A DNA stretch of 64,000 nucleotides, from positions 13,374,354-13,438,353 of the forward strand of contig NC_045139.1 in the NCBI RefSeq assembly GCF_008831285.2. The letters run 5' to 3'. Below, in pieces: positions 1 through 9,912 of this stretch. Both the position numbers and the translations under genes were made by a program. The stretch is from Nymphaea colorata (Eukaryota; Streptophyta; Magnoliopsida; Nymphaeales; Nymphaeaceae). The notes below the pieces were generated by a model. That model saw only the letters and a list, made by a program, of their open reading frames with translations. It ran no database searches and was not told the origin of the DNA. The stretch's first letter is position 1; each line of letters begins with the position of its first letter.

Positions 1-1812
1 ACTGTAGGGGATGTCATTAATGACCTGAAGTCCAAGGTAATTTATGCAATAGCAGTTGGCCATTGGACAATTAGCATTCCCATTCGTTGGAAAGGCATGT
101 TCAAGATTACAATGCAGAGTAGGAGTGTTTTCAATTGCAATATATGTCTCCTTCAATGGATTTTCATGTTGGGGTTTGGTTGTGATATTAGCTATATGGG
201 GTTGGCTTTGTTCTTGACTGTCAAAACTTGCACTTATTTATTCCTGAGCAGGTTGAATTGTCTAATCCAAATGCTGAGCTGAGACTGCTTGAGGTTTTCT
301 ATCACAAGATTTACAAGGCCTGTCTTTTGTCTCACTGCTTTCTTTTAGCTGTATTAGCTGCATTCTTATGTAAGTCACTATCCTGATGATTATATGCCTA
401 ATGGTGCAGATATTTCCATTGAACGAGAAGATTGAGAATATCAATGATCAGTACTGGACATTGCGTGCGGAAGAGGTAGTGAACTGTTAAAGTAGTTCAT
501 TTCCTTAATAGTTTACAATTTTAGACTGCAGATAAAAATGCCTAGCTGCACATACATGCGTAATAGTTGAAACTGAAGCTTCCTTCCTTGCTCATATCCT
601 AGTGGGAAAAGCAATGGTGCAATAGTGATGTGGCACAATAGTTTCTTCGACGTATGGATTGATGATGGTGAATCTAAAACTTCTTTCCTTTCACAGATCC
701 CAGAGGAAGAGAAAAATCTTGGGGCACATGACCGGCTGATCCATGTTTATCATTTCACAAAAGATGCATCACAAAATCAAATGGTATGGTGCCTGCTGGA
801 CTTTGTCATGTCATATATCATATATGCATGTTGGTGCTTGTCCTTCTTGAATTTTAACTTTGATTTGTTGAATTTAACTTTGCGATCATTCTTTCCTGGT
901 TGACTTTAACAGCAGGTACAAAATTTTGGAGAACCTTTTTTCTTGGTTATACATGAAGGTGAGACGTTGGCAGAGGTTAAGTTACGGATTCAGAAAAAAT
1001 TGCAGGTTCCTGATGAGGAGTTCAGGAAGGTATTTGTGTTTTCATTTTTTGTTTACTGTATGTATCCAGTAGCCATCGGAGATTACAGGCTTGTTATCAT
1101 ACTAACTATTTGCATGTCTTCTCAGTGGAAGTTTGCGTTCATGTCATTGGGTCGCCCTGAATACCTTCAGGATGCCGATGTGGTCTCTAGTCGATTTCAG
1201 GTCTCAATTATTATCTTTGTTTATGTGTGATTTTGTTGGTGTCGTGTGCACTACATTCTGATGAATTGCTTTGAATTTTGCAGAGGAGAGATGTTTATGG
1301 TGCATGGGAACAGTACCTTGGACTGGAGCATTCAGATACTGCCCCCAAGAGGGCGTATACAATCAATCAGGTCAGTTCCTGAGTTTTTGGTTTCTTGTAG
1401 GATTTCTGTGGTGTCTGAAAAGCTTGGGCTGCATCTTGTGAGAGCGAGTGCAGTAGAATTGGTACAGTTACAAGGGGCTATCTTCCTTGTTGCTTTACAA
1501 ATAGCCCTGAGTTCATATTGGTTGGTTGAGGCAGCATGAAATCGTGCCAATGTTTCCACTGTATAGTAGTTGTGTCACAGTTAAACTTTCGCTGATAGGT
1601 GTCAGTTACCTTGATTCTTGTGGCATTTGGGAATATGGCAAAATATTATCTCCTTCCTTTTCCCACTTCCTTTTCTCCGGCAGTGAATGGAAGCTTCTTG
1701 ATGTTCATCTGTTCCATAGGTCTTGGTTAGTCTGCCCAATGAATGTTGTGGAACATATTATCTTATGCAGGCACGGCACACTTTTGAGAAACCAGTAAAG
1801 ATATACAACTAG
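1..1812 (+). CDS. UBP12/UBP13: Ubiquitin carboxyl-terminal hydrolase 12/13, C-terminal part (partial gene)
   Basis: The eight exons seen are 1-36, 252-317, 410-475, 697-783, 913-1029, 1126-1200, 1284-1370 and 1771-1812; together they give 191 codons and a TAG stop, with an open frame across every junction. The peptide has the tail typical of plant UBP12/UBP13 (USP7-like C-terminal ubiquitin-like region): LRLLEVFYHKIYK, IPEEEKNLGAHDRLIHVYHF, FGEPFFLVIHEGET and WEQYLGLEHSD, ending KPVKIYN. The MATH and catalytic cysteine-protease domains lie left of the window. Family members remove ubiquitin from nuclear and cytosolic substrates in flowering, immunity, clock and jasmonate signalling; that role is known for the family and not shown here. 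The intron after exon 252-317 begins GCCTGT instead of GT, so that donor is unusual. Identity is very secure; only the 5' part is missing. Confidence 0.95.
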
Positions 1813-2330
1813 AAAGCAGTAATTTATCCTGGCTTCACTGAAAGTGATGATGAGCTATTGCAACTGGTGGCAATTCGGATACAGAGATGAAGAAAGCAGC
1901 AGCCCTGGAGATGTGGATGAGTTCCCTGATTTGAGTGTAGTCTTTCTTCAGTAGTTGCTAAAATGTATTCTTTCTAATGTGGGTGGAGAGAGGACCTCTG
2001 GGTTGTACGAGCATGCTTCATGCTTGCGCTCCTACACGTCTCAGTGTTGTGTTTTTCATCCGTGGCCCCTTTTGAGTTAGTGTTCAGTCTCATCTTTGGT
2101 TTCCCTTTCTCTCTTTTTTTCCCCCCTTTTAGTTGGGTAAATAGATTATCCACTTCACTGTATTTACTTGGTACATAGAGAAGATTTTTGGACTAGGGAA
2201 TTGTATACAGGCGTAGTTGGACAATTTTCCTCCTCTTTCAACACCCCCCTCACTTCTTTCCTTTATGTGATGAATATGGGGCTTGTATAATGGTGTTGGT
2301 TGGTTCCTCTTGGTTTTGGGGTTTTAGGTA
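1813..2330 (+). other. Probable 3' UTR and downstream flank of UBP12/13
   Basis: The stretch follows the TAG stop directly, is T-rich, and has no open frame or splice pattern that continues the protein. I saw no strong AATAAA signal, so the cleavage site is not placed. Confidence 0.5.
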
Positions 2331-2465
2331 TGTAAAAGGAACATGTATGTATTTCTGAGGATCTTGACTGTTCTTTGCATCCTAATATTCTTTTTCCTCT
2401 TTGGCTGCCTCCATTGCGCACAATATTTCCTTCTTCTTTTTTTATTTTTTTTCTTCGATGTTAAG

Positions 2466-2612
2466 CCCTGGCACTCGACTTGGTGACTGTTTTTGCTTGT
2501 GAAGCACACTTCGCACAATGTTGGGCTAGACCCTGGCGCTCGACCTGGTGATGCGTTAGTGTTCGTCGGTAGTGATTTGGTCGTTGCATTTGCTTATCAA
2601 GCACACGTCTGC
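2466..2612. repeat. Diverged direct duplication
   Basis: CCCTGGCACTCGACTTGGTGA at 2466-2486 recurs as a 19-of-21 match at 2531-2551. A second block, TTGCTTGTGAAGCACAC near 2493, recurs as TTGCTTATCAAGCACAC near 2589. The blocks keep their order but the spacing differs by about 30 bases, so this is an old tandem duplication with a later insertion or deletion. Confidence 0.65.
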
Positions 2613-3368
2613 ATGGTTCATTATTTAAGACCGTGTATGCCCCAACCCGGAAATTTAACTATTTCGCTTGTGTTGCGTATATGATGGGAGTCCAGCAGGT
2701 GAATGAGAAAGATGGCTGCCTATGTGTCTACCATCAGATTTAGCGTTTGATGTTTATTCCATAATGCTGGTTCTGGAATTGATGGAATCAGGAACACAAT
2801 ATCTGATTATAGAACTGTTTAGTGTTTGTTTAAATTGATTTGAGTTTTTTATAAGTCCATTTCTGTGTTTGATGTGCAAGAACAGATCAAAACTGAAACT
2901 AAAACGTGGTTTTGAATTTTTTTTTATAGGTCGTAGGTTATTCGTGTAAAATTTTGTTGCGAATTAACACATTGTTAAAAATTCTAAGTAGGGCGTTGAG
3001 GTAGTTTTTGTTAAGAAGATGCTGCCCCTTTTTTAAAATTTTGTCGAAAAATAATGGGGCGGACGACTTTAGCCTGAATGCGGGGAAAAAGATTATTTTG
3101 AAGACTAAATTAATAATGAACAAGGACAAGAATTCTATCACAAAATTAACTTATAAAGGCAATCTCCTTTTTATAATCCAAGAATCAACACATGAAACGT
3201 TTTTTTTTTTCTTGATGCTGACATGCCTTTCATTAATAATGTTCAACTTAACGGCGGAAAACATTTTCTTTTTTTTTCATATCAGGTTTTTGAGATTGGA
3301 ATATTGCATGCGGTTACTTGGTGGTTGTAATAAAAGCATGCGGTTACTTTCATAAGAAAGTGGTTGTA

Positions 3369-3381
3369 GGGGGGGGGGGGG
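3369..3381 (+). repeat. Poly-G run (13 G)
   Basis: An uninterrupted run of thirteen G lies in otherwise AT-rich spacer. It may be variable in length and is prone to sequencing error. Confidence 0.9.
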
Positions 3382-4486
3382 CGTCTGTGTTGTGGTGGTT
3401 TATCGGAGTGAATTCACTTGTATGAAAACTTTTGAATTTATCCAGTTCACAAGCAATCTTCAGCTTTAAATTTTATACGATGTCTTGAATGAAAAGCGTG
3501 GTGTCCTCTTTGGTTGACATGAAAAACTTGAATTGTTGTTTGATCAAATAGTAGAATTGCCATATTGCTAGTACAGGGCAAAGGTCCAAGTTTTTTTCGA
3601 CACATCTACAAACAGAAGACTTCATCGTAGATACCTTAGTTGAGCAGTTGATGAAGTGGAGATATAGGTATAGGAGCACTTCTATCTGTGTGCTTGGTGA
3701 ATTCAACCTCTTACATCATCTCAAGTGTTGGAGTAAGGAACCTCCTTCCATATCTGCCAAGTTCTTACGGCCGCGTTGGATGACCCCGGACCACAACGGA
3801 AACCTCGCCGGGGAGGTGGCGGAACTGAACTTGTTCCGTCCGTAAGTTTTTCTAAACGGCTGTTTAGGAATTTTGAAAAGTAAAGTGTATTTTTGCAAAT
3901 TTGATTTTATAAAATTCAAAAAGGGGAGGACTTTAAGGTGTGGTCTCCCCTCCCCTCTTCTTTTCAAAAGAAAACAGAGGGAGGGCGACACTGTCGAGCG
4001 AGAGAGGGAGAGAACGTGAGAGAAAGAGCGGGAGAGGTGAAGAGAGACGCAGAGCACACTTATTTTAATTTGTGAGCTTTCTAAACACCCAGCATGGTAA
4101 AAAACAACGACCCTTTTAGAATCACAGCTCAGGAAGATATTATCCATCTCTTAGCCTTTATTGGACATTGCCTCGTAGTTGAGTTTTCCAAGTGGTTGTA
4201 AAGCCATAAAGTTGTTGCCGCCATTTGCTGTGGTATGTTTAAATCCTTTTCCCCACATGCTACTTGTCTGGTTAAGGTCTGTAGAATCATGGGGTTTAGT
4301 TTTGGTTCGACAGAAGGTTCATCAACTATCGCTGCCATTAGATCGGATTTTGTACGAAGGTCCTTTTGTTTTTTCGCTAAATTATAATTGCATTTTATCT
4401 CGACCACCAATAAATATATATTAGAGACCCGCCCGAAAAGGCCATGCCTAGTGTGGTCCCTTGGCCTTAAAGTGATCGAACAGCGA

Positions 4487-5210
4487 GTTGAGTTTCAGAA
4501 ACTTGGGCTCAATTCGTTAATCCAAAAGGAGTTGAGTTTCAGAAACTTAAAAAGGAGTTGAGTTTCAGAAACTTGGGCTCAATACGTTAATCCAAAAGGA
4601 GTTGAGTTTCAGAAACTTGGGCTCAATTCGTTAATCCAAAAGGAGTTGAGTTTCAGAAACTTGGGCTCAATTCGTTAATCCAAAAGGAGTTGAGTTTCAG
4701 AAACTTGGGCTCAATTCGTTAATCCAAAAGGAGTTGAGTTTCAGAAACTTGGGCTCAATTCGTTAATCCAAAAGGAGTTGAGTTTCAGAAACTTGGGCTC
4801 AATTCGTTAATCCAAAAGGAGTTGAGTTTCAGAAACTTGGGCTCAATTCGTTAATCCAAAAGGAGTTGAGTTTCAGAAACTTGGCTCAATTCGTTAATCC
4901 AAAAGGAGTTGAGTTTCAGAAACTTGGGCTCAATTCGTTAATCCAAAAGGAGTTGAGTTTCAGAAACTTGGGCTCAATTCGTTAATCCAAAAGGAGTTGA
5001 GTTTCAGAAACTTGGGCTCAATTCGTTAATCCAAAAGGAGTTGAGTTTCAGAAACTTGGGCTCAATTCGTTAATCCAAAAGGAGTTGAGTTTCAGAAACT
5101 TGGGCTCAATTCGTTAATCCAAAAGGAGTTGAGTTTCAGAAACTTGAACTCAATTCGTTAATCCAAAAGGAGTTGAGTTTCAGAAACTTGAACTCGACTT
5201 GTTATAAAAG
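4487..5210 (+). repeat. 44-bp minisatellite, about 17 copies, with internal dyad
   Basis: Units start at 4487, 4531, 4557, 4601, 4645, 4689, 4733, 4777, 4821, 4865, 4908, 4952, 4996, 5040, 5084, 5128 and 5172. Most are exactly 44 bp and nearly identical. Exceptions are the 4531 unit (26 bp, keeping mainly the dyad), the 4865 unit (43 bp, one G fewer) and the last two units, which read CTTGAACTC in place of CTTGGGCTC; the final one is partial. Every unit holds the perfect palindrome AGTTTC-A-GAAACT, framed by TTGAG and CTCAA, so each strand can fold into a nested hairpin. Homogeneous inner copies with diverged edges suggest recent expansion by unequal exchange or slippage. There are no unique spacers, so it is not CRISPR-like. 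Confidence 0.95.
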
Positions 5211-5219
5211 TCGACTTTT
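5194..5219 (+). other. Hairpin plus T-tract capping the 44-bp array
   Basis: TCGACTT (5194-5200) and AAGTCGA (5208-5214) form a perfect 7-bp stem with a 7-base loop, followed by C and a run of five T. It abuts the last, degenerate repeat unit. Hairpins near an end are known in Helitrons, but no CTRR end or A/T insertion site is visible, so no element is claimed. Confidence 0.6.
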
Positions 5220-5275
5220 TACAATGTCTGTATTTTGTCAATTAATCAAAACAATAGCGGTTCGCTGTACTGTAG

Positions 5276-5308
5276 GGCTATAGCGGTGACGTCACTCAAC
5301 GGTATAGC
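5276..5308. promoter_or_regulatory. TGACGTCA palindrome inside a larger inverted repeat
   Basis: The 10-base palindrome GTGACGTCAC (5286-5295) contains TGACGTCA, an ACGT-core site of the kind plant bZIP/TGA factors bind. It is flanked by GGCTATAG on the left and TATAGC on the right, giving a broader imperfect inverted repeat. It lies about 2.3 kb upstream of the FAR1-related start codon, so a regulatory role is only possible. Confidence 0.4.
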
Positions 5309-7593
5309 TGACCTTCACCGGTGCTCCTGGTTGCCGGTACTGTCCTCGAATTATAGGGGTAATCCATTCACCGGTGTAGATCTATACTGGTGATGGCGCC
5401 CACAGAAGCTACAACGGTAAATTTATATTTTGGTGATCCGCTCACGCTACTTAAAAAAGCCGATATGATATAGGTTTTCTTTTGTTTATATTTGAAACCA
5501 CATACCTGAACACCAGACGGGGTAAATCCGATTCAATTTGATTCGTTGAATGGCGATGCAATTGAACTAACTTCGCCCATCAATTTTCTGTAACTATTTT
5601 TCAAAACCTTGTCTGTAGTCTGTAGACAAATAACCACACAAAATCTGTGCAATTAAACTTCAAAATGCGTATATAAGCAGCTGCCCTCATCAGCAAATGC
5701 TCGAAAGCTGCTAATAAGAAATTGGGGGGAAAACGCAACTTTGCATAGAAATCACGATCTCTCAGGAAGAAAAACGGGAAAGCAAGGATGCTCGAAATAC
5801 AACATTTGGGAGCAACAAAGAGGAGACGTCATTAACAGTACAAGGAACGACAATCGAGACATTTTCTGATTTGTGGCGTATTTGTATTATCTAATCTAAA
5901 CAGTAGGGCGATGATATCAGGTGGAGATGGTAATACGCGCGTTACACGAGCCACCGAAACCGAAGAAAGGTGGTCCTGAAGGTCGTGCCTGAAAGGGTCC
6001 AAAACCACGTAGAACGGGAACGACACGAACAGGTGAAAATCGCAGACAGAGACAGGGCTGCCATCTGATCTGCCCGTAAATGGAGGTAGAGCTTCCGTAT
6101 CATGATCGGGTTCGAATTTCATAGAGGCGGTCATAGGTCGATCACGTGGAACGCGTGCTAGTGGGCCCTCGTGTTTCCTTCACTTAGAAAGACACATGTA
6201 TCCTCTTGATTGCCCTATGATGGGAGAACCGATATGATCGAAAGTCCTCGCGCTCTTGCCTCAAACTCGAGAACTCGATCTGATTTATGTGTTCCCCTTT
6301 CAAGTCCATTTCGAAAACCGAACGGAAGAAGCTACCGCAGTACCCCTCTCTCACTCTCCCGCGAAAGCCTCGCCCGGCGAATCTAGGGTTCCTGTGGGGC
6401 TGAAGGTTTTCTGGCGGGCATTGGTACGCTTGGCCCATTTTGTTTCTGTTCGCCAGTCATTCTTTGCTGCACCTTCTTTCTTCTCTTCTTAATTTTCTAT
6501 CATTGTTTGGTTCTTTCCGTTGAAGAGCTTAAAATGGGGGATTTAGGGGACTTGTGATGTGTACTTCGTTTGTTGTGTATACATTTGTTTGGTTTGCTCT
6601 CTTCTCCACTTATCCTCTGGATGCTTCTGGTATTCGTACTTTATTGTGGCAAGCACACCCACCATGGTTCGTAGCGTCATTTTAGTCTACCGTTTTCGGC
6701 TGTGATAATTGTTGTTAGATACACCAGCCTTTCACGATTCTTCGTCATTTCTACATGCTGCTGCTGGATATGCAGTTCAAGCAAGTGCAGCCAGCTGAAA
6801 TGACTCAGAATTTGGAAAACATGGTCTGTAGCTGTTGATTACTTTTTAACAGCCTTTTTTTTTTTGTTTTTATTGTTGTTATGCAGCATCGTTTTTTTGC
6901 ATGCTTGTCCATCACTACTTTTTGGGATTGTGTGGATTGCTTCATTCATGGCCACGTTTTTTCATCTGGTTTCACTAACACTGGTTTGGGTTTGAGTACA
7001 GGCAATGCTTTTGGTGAAGTATCGAAGGTGGAATAACTTACGAATAGTCACTGGAAATGGTTCTGCATATTGGTGCCCGATGCCCATCGCCCTTAACGTA
7101 TTCTTTGTTAGAAAGGAAACTGGTTTTTATTTTATTCTGGATTGGTTATTATTGACATTTTTCAAATGAAGCCAACGAGCTCCATTAGCCTGCTGGTGCA
7201 CTGAAGTTGGGTGGGGCCGGCGTCCTTCCCTTCACCGGTTTCATCAAAACTGATGTATAGGCTGATATATGGCGATACTTGCGAAACTGACCACACGTTG
7301 GTTGGTCTGCAGTCATGATCAATAATGTGCATTTGAGATATTTATGCACTGCATGCGGGAAGCAATAAAATACCTTCTACACATGCATGCAACCGCATAA
7401 ACATAAAAACACATACCAATGCATTCTGACATGTGCATATGTACACATATCTAGTTGCCTAAATTGTGTTTAAGTAAAATACTTCTTTTTGGGTTGGTCA
7501 ACCTCATTTCCTTCCCTTCCTTTTTATTTTTTCTAAAGACTGTCTAGTTGTGCTGCTGAGGTCCTTGTGTTTTTCTTTTCTTGCTTGCAGGGG
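5309..7593 (+). other. Upstream region and probable 5' UTR/intron of the FAR1-related gene
   Basis: No protein-coding exon was recognised. Around 6240-6490 the sequence is CT-rich and carries a TAGGGTT telo-box-like word (6384-6390), consistent with a transcribed leader. A good acceptor (TTGCTTGCAG) ends at 7590, three bases before the ATG, so the leader is probably split by an intron. The segment 5309-5450 repeats ACCGGTG words and is of unknown origin. Confidence 0.45.
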
Positions 7594-9912
7594 ATGGCTG
7601 ATAATTCTAAAGAAAGTGATCATGGCAGTGGTGAGCAACATGGCTGCATAGGCATTTTTTCAGAGGCTACCAGTTTGGCCCCAAAGGTTGGAATGGAATT
7701 TGACAATGAAGTTCAAGCATTTGAGTTTTATAATTCATATGCTTATAGACATGGATTTAGTGTTCGAATTAATTCTTGGGATAAGAATTGCATGGGGGAG
7801 ATAAATCGCAAGACATTTGTATGTTATAAGGAAGGTTATGCCATCAAAAAGGGTGGTACAACTAGGGTGAGATCTGATGCAAGATGTGGTTGCCTTGCCC
7901 GCATGGTTATAAAGAGAGGAACTAATGGCAGATTATATGTGTCTCAATTTGAGCCTATACACAACCACCAAGTTGTTGCCCCTAGTGAGGTGCACATGCT
8001 AAGGTCACACCGGAGGAGAGCACAAGCCGACATAACACCAGACGCAACAGGCAGTGTGAAGAAAAAAGTGAAAGCTGCAAAGGAAAATCAATCTGAAATT
8101 CAAAAGAATTTGACCAACTTCCCTGTGGATTATAAGATATACCTATCTAAAAAGCGTGAGATTTCTCCAAAACCTGGTGATATAGGATCTGTGATGCAAT
8201 ATCTAGAAGAAAGAACAACAAATGATCCATCATTTTTCAGTGCAATACAACTTGACCAAGATGATTCCATAACAAATATCTTCTGGGCAGATGCAAGGTC
8301 AAAGTTGGATTATGATTGCTTTGGGGATGTTGTCTGTTTTGATACGACATTGATTGCCAATAGTTCTGGTAGGCCTTTTGGATTATTTATTGGTATAAAT
8401 CATCACAAACAAAGTGTTGTTTTTGGTGCAACTCTATTGTATGATCAATCCAGTGAAACTTTCGAGTGGCTGTTTCAAACCTTTGAAAGAACTATGCAAG
8501 GGAAACAGCCAAAAGTTATACTGACAGATCAAGATCAAGTAATTGCAAAAGCACTTGCTAATGTGTGGCCTAGTACATACCATCGAATATGTTTGTGGCA
8601 CATCTTCCAAAAAGCATCAAATGCATTCAATAGCAGTAATGATTTTAAGAATGACTTCAGCAGCTGCATTTTTGGTCATGAAGATGAAGATAGTTTCCTA
8701 TCCTCATGGCAGCACATGTTAGTCAAACATGACCTAGTCCAGAACGAGTGGTTAACAGACTTGTTCAATGAAAGGGAAAAATGGGCCTTAGCTTATGGAC
8801 GAGATAAGTTTTGTGCTGACATAATAACTACTCAAAGAAGTGAAAGCTTTATTAGTGTGTTGAAACGGTACTTAAATTCACAACTAGATCTACTGCGTTT
8901 TCTTGAGCATTATGAGAGGCTAGTTGAAGATCAACGATTTGCTGAACTTGATGAAGACTGTAAGGCAAATGAGCCAAGCATGTTATATACACATTTGTTA
9001 CGGGAAGCTGCAAAGGTTTATACGCCTAATGTTTTTGAAATTGTTAGAAAGGAGGCAATGATGGTTTTGGATTGTGATGTTGATCGTTTGAGTGAAGATG
9101 GGTCCATAACTGAGTATGAAGTAGCATTTGTACAAAATGTTAAGAAATATATTGTTGCCTTTGATTCATCTAATTGCATGGTTTCTTGTAGCTGTATGAA
9201 GTTTGACTTCATTGGGATTCTATGCTGTCATGCTCTGAAAGTGCTTGATCATATGAAAATTAAGCACATCCCACAACACTATATCTTGAAAAGATGGACA
9301 AAAGATGCCAAATGTGGGGTGATCATAGCTCAGTTTGCACCTCAAACTTATGGTATTGTAAAGTCAATTATGTCAACACGCTACAACCTTATAAGTCACT
9401 CCTTGATTAAGATTGCAACCAGGGCTTCTGAGAGTGAGGAAGCATATAAGTATCTTCAAAATCAATCCTTGATGATCTTGGAGGGGGTGGAGCGCATATT
9501 GAAAAAGGATTCAGGTAAGATACATTAAAATTTGTAGTTCTCTAGCCATGATATAAATGAATATTCTATAGAACAGTTTCTCTTTCTAGTGTTCAAGGTT
9601 TGTTTAGTGTAAAGTATTAGTTAGACAGCTTTCATATGCAGGTAGGTTGGCATCTTGACAAATATAAAAAGAATCATGATGGAGTAGAAAAGCAGCCCAT
9701 GGCAATCAAGGACACCTTAACTCTCAAATTTGTTTGATATGACTGCCTTTTGGTCTGCGTAATCTCAGTCCACTCCAACAAATGGAGGTTTGTGTGTCTT
9801 TCTGTACTCTAGCTTGGCTCTTTTACTTATTTTTACTTCCTTTTTATTTTCTTGTCAAATTTTCTTTTCCGCAGGGCTAAATAATGGATATATCGACAAG
9901 ATAATGCCATAA
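7594..9912 (+). CDS. FAR1-RELATED SEQUENCE (FRS) protein, domesticated MULE-type transposase
   Basis: The ATG at 7594 was chosen because an intron acceptor ends at 7590; the nine codons upstream read through that intron. A FAR1-type zinc-binding domain spans about residues 40-127 (C77, C98, C100, H123, H125). A MULE transposase core follows at about 200-440 with its acidic triad kept: D250 (FDTT), D312 (TDQD) and E417 (RSESF). A SWIM zinc finger lies at about 530-548 (C532, C534, C544, H546). The family are transposase-derived DNA-binding regulators acting with FHY3/FAR1 in light, flowering and stress control. The long exon either reads to TAA ending at 9528 (644 aa), or, more likely, splices at CAG|GTAAGA (9514) to 9875-9912, giving 652 aa ending YIDKIMP. 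Which FRS it is cannot be told. Confidence 0.92.

Larger units (their letters stand above)
2331..4486. other. Intergenic spacer, no gene seen
   Basis: No open frame here has recognisable protein content. The spacer holds a diverged direct repeat (2466-2612), a short duplicated GCATGCGGTTACT word (near 3306 and 3336) followed by a 13-G run, and a short inverted CTTACGG/CCGTAAG pair (about 3766 and 3840) around a GC-rich block. These could be worn transposon fragments, but no terminal repeats with target-site duplications were found. Confidence 0.5.

Noticed and set aside
4487-5210. CRISPR-like or heat-shock-element array
   Set aside because: Units are directly adjacent with no unique spacers, so it is not CRISPR. 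TTC-A-GAA has one base between half-sites, while heat-shock elements need two, so HSF binding is not supported.
6090-6125. tRNA-like GGTTCGAAT word
   Set aside because: No acceptor stem, anticodon arm or A-box could be matched around it.
7567-7593. Upstream ATG for the FAR1-related protein
   Set aside because: It lies in the polypyrimidine tract of an intron acceptor ending at 7590, so it is not in the mRNA.
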